From Owenia fusiformis (taxonomy: Eukaryota > Annelida > Polychaeta > Sabellida > Oweniidae), in NCBI GenBank assembly GCA_903813345.2, contig CAIIXF020000011.1, forward strand, positions 441,001 to 501,000: a stretch of DNA of 60,000 nucleotides. The letters are read 5' to 3'. Of this stretch, positions 1 to 14,100 are shown one piece after another (within the stretch, counting starts at the first letter, position 1; each line of letters starts with the position of its first letter). The translations under genes were made by a program, and so were the position numbers. The notes beneath the pieces were generated by a model. It searched no databases. It was not told the DNA's origin and saw only the letters and a list, made by a program, of their open reading frames with translations.

Positions 1-3000
1 ATCATGGAATATATTCTAACATTGGTTATTCCAAACATTGGTTATTCATGGGCAATGATGCATTGTTGCATTTATCATGGAATATATTCTAACATTGGTT
101 ATTCCAAACATTGGTTATTCATGGGCAATGATGCATTGTTGGACTTATCATGGAATATATTCTAACATTGGTTATTCCAAACATTGGTTATTCATGGGCA
201 ATGATGCATTGTTGGATTTAACATGGAATATATTCTAACATTGGTTATTCCAAACATTGGTTATTCATGGGCAATGATGCATTGTTGGATTTATCATGGA
301 ATATATTCTAACATTGGTTATTCAAAACATTGGTTATTCTTGGGCAATGATGCATTGTTGGATTTATCATGGAATGTATTCTAACATTGGTTATTCCAAA
401 CATTGGTTATTCATGGGCAATGATGCATTGTTGGACTTATCATGGAATATATTCTAACATTGGTTATTCCAAACATTGGTTATTCATGGGCAATGATGCA
501 TTGTTGGATTTAACATGGAATATATTCTAACATTGGTTATTCCAAACATTGGTTATTCATGGGCAATGATGCATTGTTGGATTTATCATGGAATATATTC
601 TAACATTGGTTGTTCCAAACATTGGTTATTCCAAACATCGGTTATTCATGGGCAATGATGCATTGTTGGATTTATCTTGGAATATATTCTAACATTGGTT
701 ATTCCAAACATTGGTTATTCATGGGCAATGATGCATTGTTGGATTTATCTTGGAATATATTCTAACATTGGTTATTCCAAACATTGGTTATTCATGGGCA
801 ATGATGCATTGTTGGACTTAGCATGAAATATATTCTAACATTGGTTATTCCAAACATTGGTTATTCATGGGCAATGATGCATTGTTGGACTTATCATGGA
901 ATATATTCTAACATTGGTTATTCCAAACATTGGTTATTCATGGGCAATGGTGCATTGTTGGATTTATCATGGAATATATTCTAACATTGGTTATTCCAAA
1001 CATTGGTTATTCATGGGCAATGATGCATTGTTGGATTTATCTTGGAATATATTCTAACATTGGTTATTCCAAACATTGGTTATTCATGGGCAATGATGCA
1101 TTGTTGGACTTATCATGGAATATATTCTAACATTGGTTATTCCAAACATTGGTTATTCATGGGCAATGATGCATTGTTGGATTTAACATGGAATATATTC
1201 TAACATTGGTTATTCCAAACATTGGTTATTCATGGGCAATGATGCATTGTTGGACTTATCATGGAATATATTCTAACATTGGTTATTCCAAACATTGGTT
1301 ATTCATGGGCAATGATGCATTGTTGGATTTAACATGGAATATATTCTAACATTGGTTATTCCAAACATTGGTTATTCATGGGCAATGATGCATTGTTGGA
1401 CTTATCATGGAATATATTCTAACATTGGTTATTCCAAACATTGGTTATTCATGGGCAATGATGCATTGTTGGACTTATCATGGAATATATTCTAACATTG
1501 GTTATTCCAAACATTGGTTATTCATGGGCAATGATGCATTGTTGGATTTATCATGGAATATATTCTAACATTGGTTATTCCAAACATTGGTTATTCATGG
1601 GCAATGATGCATTGTTGGACTTATCATGGAATATATTCTAACATTGGTTATTCCAAACATTGGTTATTCATGGGCAATGATGCATTGTTGGATTTATCAT
1701 GGAATATATTCTAACATTGGTTATTCAAAACATTGGTTATTCATGGGCAATGATGCATTGTTGGACTTATCATGGAATATATTCTAACATTGGTTATTCC
1801 AAACATTGGTTATTCATGGGCAATGATGCATTGTTGGATTTATCATGGAATATATTCTAACATTGGTTAGTCCAAACATTGGTTATTCATGGGCAATGGT
1901 GCATTGTTGGACTTATCATGGAATATATTCTAACATTGGTTATTCCAAACATTGGTTATTCATGGGCAATGATGCATTGTTGGATTTATCATGGAATATA
2001 TTCTAACATTGGTTAGTCCAAACATTGGTTATTCATGGGCAATGATGCATTGTTGGACTTATCATGGAATATATTCTAACATTGGTTATTCCAAACATTG
2101 GTTATTCATGGGCAATGATGCATTGTTGGATTTATCATGGAATGTATTCTAACATTGGTTATTCCAAACATTGGTTATTCATGGGCAATGATGCATTGTT
2201 GGATTTATCATGGAATATATTCTAACATTGGTTAGTCCAAACATTGGTTATTCATGGGCAATGATGCATTGTTGGACTTATCATGGAATATATTCTAACA
2301 TTGGTTAGTCCAAACATTGGTTATTCATGGGCAATGATGCATTGTTGGACTTATCATGGAATATATTCTAACATTGGTTATTCCAAACATTGGTTATTCA
2401 TGGGCAATGATGCATTGTTGGACTTATCATGGAATATATTCTAACATTGGTTATTCCAAACATTGGTTATTCATGGGCAATGATGCATTGTTGGATTTAT
2501 CATGGAATATATTCTAACATTGGTTATTCCAAACATTGGTTATTCATGGGCAATGATGCATTGTTGGACTTATCATGGAATATATTCTAACATTGGTTAG
2601 TCCAAACATTGGTTATTCATGGGCAATGATGCATTGTTGGATTTATCATGGAATATATTCTAACATTGGTTAGTCCAAACATTGGTTATTCATGGGCAAT
2701 GATGCATTGTTGGACTTATCATGGAATATATTCTAACATTGGTTAGTCCAAACATTGGTTATTCTTGGGCAATGATGCATTGTTGGATTTATCATGGAAT
2801 ATATTCTAACATTGGTTATTCCAAACATTGGTTATTCATGGGCAATGATGCATTGTTGGATTTAACATGGAATATATTCTAACATTGGTTATTCCAAACA
2901 TTGGTTATTCTTGGGCAATGATGCATTGTTGGATTTATCATGGAATATATTCTAACATTGGTTATTCAAAACATTGGTTATTCATGGGCAATGATGCATT

Positions 3001-6000
3001 GTTGGATTTATCATGGAATGTATTCTAACATTGGTTATTCCAAACATTGGTTATTCATGGGCAATGATGCATTGTTGGATTTAACATGGAATATATTCTA
3101 ACATTGGTTATTCCAAACATTGGTTATTCATGGGCAATGATGCATTGTTGGACTTATCATGGAATATATTCTAACATTGGTTATTCCAAACATTGGTTAT
3201 TCATGGGCAATGATGCATTGTTGGATTTATCATGGAATATATTCTAACATTGGTTGTTCCAAACATTGGTTATTCCAAACATCGGTTATTCATGGGCAAT
3301 GATGCATTGTTGGATTTATCTTGGAATATATTCTAACATTGGTTATTCCAAACATTGGTTATTCATGGGCAATGATGCATTGTTGGATTTATCTTGGAAT
3401 ATATTCTAACATTGGTTATTCCAAACATTGGTTATTCATGGGCAATGATGCATTGTTGGACTTAGCATGAAATATATTCTAACATTGGTTATTCCAAACA
3501 TTGGTTATTCATGGGCAATGATGCATTGTTGGACTTATCATGGAATATATTCTAACATTGGTTATTCCAAACATTGGTTATTCATGGGCAATGGTGCATT
3601 GTTGGATTTATCATGGAATATATTCTAACATTGGTTATTCCAAACATTGGTTATTCATGGGCAATGATGCATTGTTGGATTTATCTTGGAATATATTCTA
3701 ACATTGGTTATTCCAAACATTGGTTATTCATGGGCAATGATGCATTGTTGGACTTATCATGGAATATATTCTAACATTGGTTATTCCAAACATTGGTTAT
3801 TCATGGGCAATGATGCATTGTTGGATTTAACATGGAATATATTCTAACATTGGTTATTCCAAACATTGGTTATTCATGGGCAATGATGCATTGTTGGACT
3901 TATCATGGAATATATTCTAACATTGGTTATTCCAAACATTGGTTATTCATGGGCAATGATGCATTGTTGGATTTAACATGGAATATATTCTAACATTGGT
4001 TATTCCAAACATTGGTTATTCATTGGCAATGATGCATTGTTGGACTTATCATGGAATATATTCTAACATTGGTTATTCCAAACATTGGTTATTCATGGGC
4101 AATGATGCATTGTTGGACTTATCATGGAATATATTCTAACATTGGTTATTCCAAACATTGGTTATTCATGGGCAATGATGCATTGTTGGATTTATCATGG
4201 AATATATTCTAACATTGGTTATTCAAAACATTGGTTATTCATGGGCAATGATGCATTGTTGGACTTATCATGGAATATATTCTAACATTGGTTATTCCAA
4301 ACATTGGTTATTCATGGGCAATGATGCATTGTTGGATTTATCATGGAATATATTCTAACATTGGTTATTCAAAACATTGGTTATTCATGGGCAATGATGC
4401 ATTGTTGGACTTATCATGGAATATATTCTAACATTGGTTATTCCAAACATTGGTTATTCATGGGCAATGATGCATTGTTGGATTTATCATGGAATATATT
4501 CTAACATTGGTTAGTCCAAACATTGGTTATTCATGGGCAATGGTGCATTGTTGGACTTATCATGGAATATATTCTAACATTGGTTATTCCAAACATTGGT
4601 TATTCATGGGCAATGATGCATTGTTGGATTTATCATGGAATATATTCTAACATTGGTTAGTCCAAACATTGGTTATTCATGGGCAATGATGCATTGTTGG
4701 ACTTATCATGGAATATATTCTAACATTGGTTATTCCAAACATTGGTTATTCATGGGCAATGATGCATTGTTGGATTTATCATGGAATGTATTCTAACATT
4801 GGTTATTCCAAACATTGGTTATTCATGGGCAATGATGCATTGTTGGATTTATCATGGAATATATTCTAACATTGGTTAGTCCAAACATTGGTTATTCATG
4901 GGCAATGATGCATTGTTGGACTTATCATGGAATATATTCTAACATTGGTTAGTCCAAACATTGGTTATTCATGGGCAATGATGCATTGTTGGACTTATCA
5001 TGGAATATATTCTAACATTGGTTATTCCAAACATTGGTTATTCATGGGCAATGATGCATTGTTGGACTTATCATGGAATATATTCTAACATTGGTTATTC
5101 CAAACATTGGTTATTCATGGGCAATGATGCATTGTTGGATTTATCATGGAATATATTCTAACATTGGTTATTCCAAACATTGGTTATTCATGGGCAATGA
5201 TGCATTGTTGGACTTATCATGGAATATATTCTAACATTGGTTAGTCCAAACATTGGTTATTCATGGGCAATGATGCATTGTTGGATTTATCATGGAATAT
5301 ATTCTAACATTGGTTAGTCCAAACATTGGTTATTCATGGGCAATGATGCATTGTTGGACTTATCATGGAATATATTCTAACATTGGTTAGTCCAAACATT
5401 GGTTATTCTTGGGCAATGATGCATTGTTGGATTTATCATGGAATATATTCTAACATTGGTTATTCCAAACATTGGTTATTCATGGGCAATGATGCATTGT
5501 TGGATTTAACATGGAATATATTCTAACATTGGTTATTCCAAACATTGGTTATTCTTGGGCAATGATGCATTGTTGGATTTATCATGGAATATATTCTAAC
5601 ATTGGTTATTCAAAACATTGGTTATTCATGGGCAATGATGCATTGTTGGATTTATCATGGAATGTATTCTAACATTGGTTATTCCAAACATTGGTTATTC
5701 ATGGGCAATGATGCATTGTTGGATTTAACATGGAATATATTCTAACATTGGTTATTCCAAACATTGGTTATTCATGGGCAATGATGCATTGTTGGACTTA
5801 TCATGGAATATATTCTAACATTGGTTATTCCAAACATTGGTTATTCATGGGCAATGATGCATTGTTGGATTTATCATGGAATATATTCTAACATTGGTTA
5901 TTCCAAACATTGGTTATTCATGGGCAATGATGCATTGTTGGACTTATCATGGAATATATTCTAACATTGGTTATTCCAAACATTGGTTATTCATGGGCAA

Positions 6001-7752
6001 TGATGCATTGTTGGATTTATCATGGAATATATTCTAACATTGGTTATTCAAAACATTGGTTATTCATGGGCAATGATGCATTGTTGGACTTATCATGGAA
6101 TATATTCTAACATTGGTTATTCCAAACATTGGTTATTCATGGGCAATGATGCATTGTTGGATTTATCATGGAATATATTCTAACATTGGTTAGTCCAAAC
6201 ATTGGTTATTCATGGGCAATGGTGCATTGTTGGACTTATCATGGAATATATTCTAACATTGGTTATTCCAAACATTGGTTATTCATGGGCAATGATGCAT
6301 TGTTGGATTTATCATGGAATATATTCTAACATTGGTTAGTCCAAACATTGGTTATTCATGGGCAATGATGCATTGTTGGACTTATCATGGAATATATTCT
6401 AACATTGGTTAGTCCAAACATTGGTTATTCATGGGCAATGATGCATTGTTGGATTTATCATGGAATATATTCTAACATTGGTTAGTCCAAACATTGGTTA
6501 TTCATGGGCAATGATGCATTGTTGGACTTATCATGGAATATATTCTAACATTGGTTAGTCCAAACATTGGTTATTCTTGGGCAATGATGCATTGTTGGAT
6601 TTATCATGGAATATATTCTAACATTGGTTATTCCAAACATTGGTTATTCATGGGCAATGATGCATTGTTGGATTTAACATGGAATATATTCTAACATTGG
6701 TTATTCCAAACATTGGTTATTCTTGGGCAATGATGCATTGTTGGATTTATCATGGAATATATTCTAACATTGGTTATTCAAAACATTGGTTATTCATGGG
6801 CAATGATGCATTGTTGGATTTATCATGGAATGTATTCTAACATTGGTTATTCCAAACATTGGTTATTCATGGGCAATGATGCATTGTTGGATTTAACATG
6901 GAATATATTCTAACATTGGTTATTCCAAACATTGGTTATTCATGGGCAATGATGCATTGTTGGACTTATCATGGAATATATTCTAACATTGGTTAGTCCA
7001 AACATTGGTTATTCATGGGCAATGATGCATTGTTGGATTTATCATGGAATGTATTCTAACATTGGTTATTCCAAACATTGGTTATTCATGGGCAATGATG
7101 CATTGTTGGACTTATCATGGAATATATTCTAACATTGGTTATTCCAAACATTGGTTATTCATGGGCAATGATGCATTGTTGGACTTATCATGGAATATAT
7201 TCTAACATTGGTTAGTCCAAACATTGGTTATTCATGGGCAATGATGCATTGTTGGATTTATCATGGAATGTATTCTAACATTGGTTATTCCAAACATTGG
7301 TTATTCATGGGCAATGATGCATTGTTGGATTTAACATGGAATATATTCTAACATTGGTTATTCCAAACATTGGTTATTCATGGGCAATGATGCATTGTTG
7401 GACTTATCATGGAATATATTCTAACATTGGTTAGTCCAAACATTGGTTATTCATGGGCAATGATGCATTGTTGGATTTATCATGGAATATACTCTAACAT
7501 TGGTTATTCCAAACATTGGTTATTCATGGGCAATGATGCATTGTTGGATTTAACATGGAATATATTCTAACATTGGTTATTCCAAACATTGGTTATTCAT
7601 GGGCAATGATGCATTGTTGGATTTATCATGGAATATATTCTAACATTGGTTGTTCCAAACATTGGTTATTCCAAACATCGGTTATTCATGGGCAATGATG
7701 CATTGTTGGATTTATCTTGGAATATATTCTAACATTGGTTATTCCAAACATT
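1..7752. repeat. 73-bp satellite array with higher-order repeats
   Basis: About 106 tandem copies of a 73-bp unit run from the window edge to 7752, so the array continues to the left. Copies differ at few sites (for example GGTTATTCC versus GGTTAGTCC, ATCATGG versus AACATGG). Each unit itself contains an imperfect 16-bp direct repeat around ACATTGGTTATTC. A rare 89-bp unit carries one extra 16-bp copy and occurs at about 601, 3245 and 7641. Spacings of variant units show higher-order structure: 601 to 3245 and 2761 to 5405 are both 2644 bp (36 units plus 16 bp), and 5405 to 6573 is 1168 bp (16 units). Short open frames inside it are not genes. Confidence 0.97.
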
Positions 7753-8032
7753 CTTAAGGATAAAATTTATTCTTTAATTCATATCATGCCACCTTCATAT
7801 ACTTTATATATAAATAGGTGGCTTAATTTTCATCTGATTTCGGGGAAATCCCAAGAGTTATTCAAATAACATTGGAAATCTGATGAATTTTATCTGAAAA
7901 TTAAGCCAAACATGAATATCCTAAACTTAACTTTCCAAGGAACAGTCTATGAAGTAAATGTAAATGTATTACTAGCTAGGGATTAAAAAGATCCTAAATA
8001 TGGTCTATCAATTTTTTTCTTTTTTCTTTCAG
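7753..8032 (+). other. Spacer between satellite and first CEP162 coding exon
   Basis: Unique AT-rich sequence. It holds a 13-bp inverted repeat (GGCTTAATTTTCA at 7820-7832, its complement at 7895-7907) and, at its 3' end, a long T/C tract ending in AG at 8031-8032. That acceptor implies at least one upstream noncoding 5' exon, in this spacer, in the satellite or left of the window. No promoter motif could be assigned. Confidence 0.6.
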
Positions 8033-8100
8033 TCATTATGGCAAGAAGGAGAATTGACAATGATGATTTAGATGAGAAGTTTGATCAGTTCCTTCAAGAG
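8033..8100 (+). CDS. CEP162: CEP162 first coding exon
   Basis: An acceptor at 8031-8032, five untranslated bases, then ATG at 8038 and 21 codons to the donor GTATGT at 8101. The start is chosen because the 13-residue stretch DDLDEKFDQFLQE right after it matches the acidic start of known CEP162 proteins, and no in-frame upstream ATG lies in the exon. Confidence 0.85.
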
Positions 8101-11100
8101 GTATGTCATGGACACCCTGTATGTTTTGCAAATATTGCATGGAGAAGAGAAAATAAGAAAATGTTTTAAGCTTGGCAAGAAAGTGCACAGCTGTAGGTCT
8201 TGTAAAAGCCTGTATTGGATTTTTTGTTGAATTTCACATTGAGCCCACCTTAAAGGCCCACTATGCTTAATTTAGAAGGGAAATTGATGAAATAATCATT
8301 TAAACATGTTATTTACATACTCAATCAAATATGATACAAAGCTTGATTTGCATTAATATTGAACCGAGAAAAAATTAACTCAGGTAGAAAACAGCATTTG
8401 AAGTCCAGAGATCCTAAGAAGTGTCTGCCTATTTTTGACAAAGTGCATGTTGTCTAATGAAAGATTAAGTAGTTGCCACTTGCCAACCCATTGGAAATAC
8501 TATGAAGTTCAAAAGTTAGTCAAAAATATGCATAGTGAGCCTTTAAGGTACCATTTTTACCTAATAATCAGAATGTTTTTTTTTTGTTTATTCAAGTCAA
8601 TGTCTGATGATGAAGCCTTGGAGAAACTGCTGCAAAAGAAAAAGAAGAAAGATGAAAAACAGCCATGGTGGATGACTGAAGGAGGAGGAGGAGATGACGA
8701 TGATATTGCTGGTGACGATGATGCTAATGCCTACCTTGGTAAAATACTTTTTACAGTGAAACCTGACTAAGTGGAATACTCTGGTTCCTTTAAAAAGTGT
8801 TCTACTTGGGAGATGTTCCATTTATAGAGGTTCATTTTACATTGAGTCAGTTGCTCTTGGAACTCTGAAAACTGTTCCACTTCCAGAGGTGTTCCACTTC
8901 TAGAGGTGTTCCACTTTACAGGTTTCACTGTATATTTGTATGTTAATAGTGCTCTGTACTTTCTCAAAAGCTAAATTTTGGGGTAGAGAATGTCATCCAA
9001 CATTTTCCATATATTCTATACTTACGCATAAATATCTATAAAGTAATGAGAAAAACATTTGAGAAATATGTACATTAACCGTTTCATTAATATTGGTAAT
9101 TATAGTCTTAAAAAGTACATAAAAATCTTGTTGAGTTGATTTCTTTAAAGTGGTCAATAGTTTAATTAATAACTCATTTTGAAAAATTAACAAACCATGG
9201 TTGATAACAAGGGGACATATAGCAATTATATTTCTTGTGAAAACAATGGTTTTATTGCTAAGAGATTCATAAATAGGTTTAAAATGCACTAGAATCCTAA
9301 AAATGTATAGAGAATGCTTGTTGTCATTAAAACATTTTCACAGTGTTTAACTGAGAACCTGATGTTGATTCATGTAGTAATTCTATATTCAAATTAAATG
9401 GACACATTTTCTATCTATAAATAAAACAAATTGTTTTTAACAGAATTCAAAGTCTTGCTCACCACACCTTTATCATTTTTTTAAATCATTATTAAGCGTT
9501 AACAGTTTTTACATTATTATTTTATCCCTTGGGGGTTTAAAGTTATGTGGAATGGAATTTTTATCAAAATTGAAGATGTACAGTGATTTACTTTTCAAGT
9601 AATTTTTGATACATCATGTAAAGCAGTTGTGGATTTTTTCAAATTTTGATATACTCACATCAGTTTTATACATATAACCACATGTATCTTATTAGGGACA
9701 TCAACTCAAAGTTTTCTGAAGAAAAAGAAAGATCCAAAACCTGCAACAAGAAGCTTTCTTAAGAAAACCCCATCTTCAAATGAACAATCGAAGAGCAAGA
9801 GTGATGGAAATCAAGAAAGTAAAGAAAAGGAAATTCAACCTAAAGAGAAACCCACAAAGAATGAAGAAGATGAACAGAATTATTTCAAAAAGGATTTTGA
9901 AAGTTCTGATGAAGAGGTTGTCACTGGGGTAGGGATGGGAAATAAAAAATCAACTGGAGATGCAAGAAAACAGGTTAGTGATATTGAATATTAATTTGAA
10001 TGTTTTTTTTTTAATTTTTAAAATTCATTTCCTTGTTAGAGGGTAACGAAATTGGTTTTTCAAAATTTTCAATGCTTTTTAAAGAAGAATTCAAATATTT
10101 TCACTCAACCATTTTTTAAAACTAAAGTTAATCAGTTAAACATTTTTTTTAAAACTGTTGAGAATACATATTTTTCACAAAAGTTGACTTTAACAAATTT
10201 GCATAGTAACCATATTTAAAGTGTGATTGTGTATTTCAGCTTCAGGTTGACATGACGATGAGCAGAGACAGTCTCGATGGTAAGTGTTTTTGATGGTTTT
10301 CAATCAATCACTTTTGAGATAATGATGTATGCGCAAGTGCTCATTAGTCAAACTTTACTATTGTATTATTCTATGTATAATATATATATGAAATAAATGA
10401 ATGTTAAAAAAAAAGTGCACGTTAGTGCCAAAAATTGTTCCACAACACACTAAGAAAAAGAAATTATCTAATTAATTACACCAGGTAAACAAACCCCAAC
10501 TATTCCAAAACATAATATGTTGTGAAAGGAAATAATGTCTTAACCCCTGAACCCACCATTCAAGTACCATTATCATAATCCAAGACCACAACACCAAGGG
10601 ACATTTCAATCATACTGAAGTCTTTACAATACATGTTGTAGAATCAATTGAAAATTTATAGGCATAATATTATTTTCAATGTTCATTTGATGGCAAAAAC
10701 ATACTTTTTAACATTTTGATGAATAAGTTAATGCTAAAACATTGATTTGATAAAGAATTTCGAAAATGCCAACTTGTTCATTCATTCATCTATTCTATGG
10801 TCCTTCCTGCCCCATACATGATTTTTAGACAAATCTACTTTTATACAGCACAGCATGGGTCCAATGAACAGTGCCCTTTTGCGTGTCAGTGCAAACCCTA
10901 AAATCTGTTATGGACTAATTATATTGCCCTTTCCAGAACCCAGTGGCTACAAGGCAACCATATCCCCCGTATTATCAGAATCTGAGTTCCAACCAAGTGC
11001 CACAGAGGACAGCTTATATAGGGGCAGTCTGCAGGTACAGTATGGAGATCAGTTAGGAGATTAATATGTATATCAGCAGGTAGATCAGTGTGTAAATCAG

Positions 11101-14100
11101 CTAGGAGATCAGTATGTAGATTACTGTGTAGATAGTATTTACTACTATATTTAGTGTAGTAGTATTTAGATCAGTATGTAGATTACTGTGTAGATCGTAT
11201 TTAGTGTAGTAGTATTAAGATCAGTTTTTATATCAGTATGTAGACCAGTGTGTAAATCAGCTTCTGGGAGATTGGTATATAGATTACTATGTAAATAGTA
11301 TTTAGTGTAGTAGTATTTAGATCAGTATGTAGATAGTATTTAGTGTAGTAGTATTTAGATCAGTATTTATATCAGTATGTAGATCAATGTGTAGATAAGT
11401 TGTATATGGTAGATTAGTATTTTGATCAATATGTAGATCTTTTCAAACTGTATGTAGAGCTATATATGTTTTGATGTTGCCTTGTAATCATTTTGAATAC
11501 AATTTGCAGGGAACCCAAGACACCCTCGGGGATATGAGCACCAAGGCTCATTCCACGCCCAAATATGGTCAAGACACTCTCGATGAAATTGCTGACAAGG
11601 AGAACTTTTTTAAGGTAAGTTAGTGCAAGATTTCTTATTTGTAACAACAACTTCTCATGGTCATTTAAACTCATTCTATGTCTCAAGGTCAACAACAGAG
11701 GCAGCAGTTTGGGCTAATATTTTTCACAAAAAAGGTTTTTCAGGATATGTCAATGTTAGTAGCAAATTTTATTAAGTTTGGTGTTTTGTTCATAATGCTT
11801 TCACCTTTTACACAATTTTATTATTACCACCAAAGAAAAGATTCTTCAAGCAACCAATTTGTGACCCCCTTTGAAATACATTATTCACCATCTGTGACAA
11901 ATTGTTACACTTTTTATCTGTAATTGGAATTTGGTTGGTTACACTTATAATTTTTTTGATTGTAGAATCTTTAATTGTTACAACTCAAAAAAAACATTGT
12001 TATAGCCACAATTTTGTGAACTGCTTTAAATGTGAATTACATTATACAATATCTGTAACATATTGTTACATTTTTGTACATTTTGTGAACTGCTTTCAAT
12101 GTGAATTGCATCATACAATATCTGTAACATATTGTTACATTTTTGTACATTTTGTGAACTGCTTTCAATGTGAATTACATTATACAACATCTGTAACATA
12201 TTGTTACATTTTTGTACATTTTGTGAACTGCTTTCAATGTGAATTAAATCATACAACATCTGTAACATATTGTTACATTTTTGTACATTTTGTGAACTGC
12301 TTTCAATGTGAATTGCATTATACAACATCTGTAACATATTGTTACATTTTTGTACATTTTGTGAACTACTTTCAATGTGAATTACATTATACAACATCTG
12401 TAACATATTGTTACATTTTTGTACATTTTGTGAACTGCTTTCAATGTGAATTGCATCATACAACATCTGTAACATATTGTTACATTTTTGTAATTGAAAA
12501 CTTATGATTGTTTTGATTGTAGAATCTTGAGAAGGCCAATGAAGACAGTGTTGACTTTAGTAAATTGAATAAAGATCTTGAAAAGACAAATACATTTGGC
12601 ACAAATGAAGCTGGTAAGTATACAATAGTCTAGTATGGTTTGGGGGCTGGGTTTTGGAGTACATGAGATATATTGTTATGTACAGTAAAGATATATAAGA
12701 AGGCTTATGAAGACATTGTGGACGTTGATTTCAGGCAAGCAGGATCTATTGGCAACTGGTGTTGAAACTCCAGACACAACTCTTACTAAAGCCAATGTAA
12801 CACAATCAGAGGAACAGTACGATAAAACTCTAGATGAAATTAAAGCTCTACGAAGAGAACTAGAAGACCCTATGGAAAGTCAGAATGAACCAAATGTTCT
12901 TGACATTCTCAAGCCTGCTGAACCACAAGGTCAAGGTCATCTTTTGAGTAGCAAAGAACCTTCGGTATTTGACCTACTTAAACCAGCAACTGGAGAACAA
13001 GAAACTGTCAGTAAAGAGCCATCAGTGTTTGATTTATTACAGCCAGTATCAAGTCAAAATGATCTTGTATTACCTGATAAAGACCAAGAACAATATTCAT
13101 CTGACTACAAAGGTCATGAAAATGTGCAAAGGTCAGTGTTTGCCCTATTGCAGCCTGCAGAACATCCAGTTTATAGGGAGGAAGAAGAGAAAAGGCAACA
13201 GCCAGTTCCATCTCCTCGGACACATAAACCAAGTCTATTATCAAAAGGTAAACCGATATTGTGCATATGACATTGAATGAAACCTCCAATTTATAATATA
13301 TGGCTAGGGATATGTATTATCAATGCACAATCAAAAAATCCTGTATGAAACTCTCAAACTTATAAGAGGTAATGTTTTGTTACAGTTACAAAGAGTTACA
13401 AGTTTTGTTTTGAAACTTACTATTTTTGAAAAATATACTGATATGTAAATAAAGTAAAACCAGTCAAATGGAACATCGAACTTTTAGCATGTTCATTGAC
13501 ATTTGATATATCTAAGAGTGTTCGACTTATCAAGGCTTTGCTATGCCACGTTGACAACTGTTATGGCAAATTATTCCATATATATTCATTAATTTATGAT
13601 TTTGCCCCAATTGACAGTTTCTCTGCTGGAAGACACAATAGATGGCACTATGGGCTCATCCAAGCTGAAGAAAACTAAAGGACTCGACACAGGTAGATAT
13701 TACAGCAAATGTTTTATACATCAATCCTATTAATTTGGTATTTGCAGAATGTATGTTAAAATTTGAACCGATTAGTTTTTGGGTGTATTGGGAAGATATT
13801 AAGCAAGAAATTGTTTATTTCTATGTACACTTTGGTAAGCTCACTTCTCTAGGATCCTTTTTTCCTAAACTAATGATTAAGATCATCTCATAGAGAGTAT
13901 AGTTTAATTGTAATTTTTAAATCATGAATTTCATTCAACATTAAGTATAATATTGTTTCTAGAATACATGGGCACTAATACTCAACAGAATATGCAAGAT
14001 TTACAAGAGGCTCTCCAGGGCATGTGTACGCAGGAGTCATCCCTTGAAATGACACACGGAACATTGGGGCTATTGCCAGGCAAACAAAAATCAGATCACA

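Noticed and set aside
930-3774. Identical 66-residue open frames at 930 and 3574 in the satellite
   Set aside because: They are the same 73-bp satellite units one higher-order period (2644 bp) apart, with stops in neighbouring copies; no gene signal.
12015-12507. Periodic 23-residue repeat proteins on both strands
   Set aside because: Product of a 69-bp intronic minisatellite whose period is a multiple of three.
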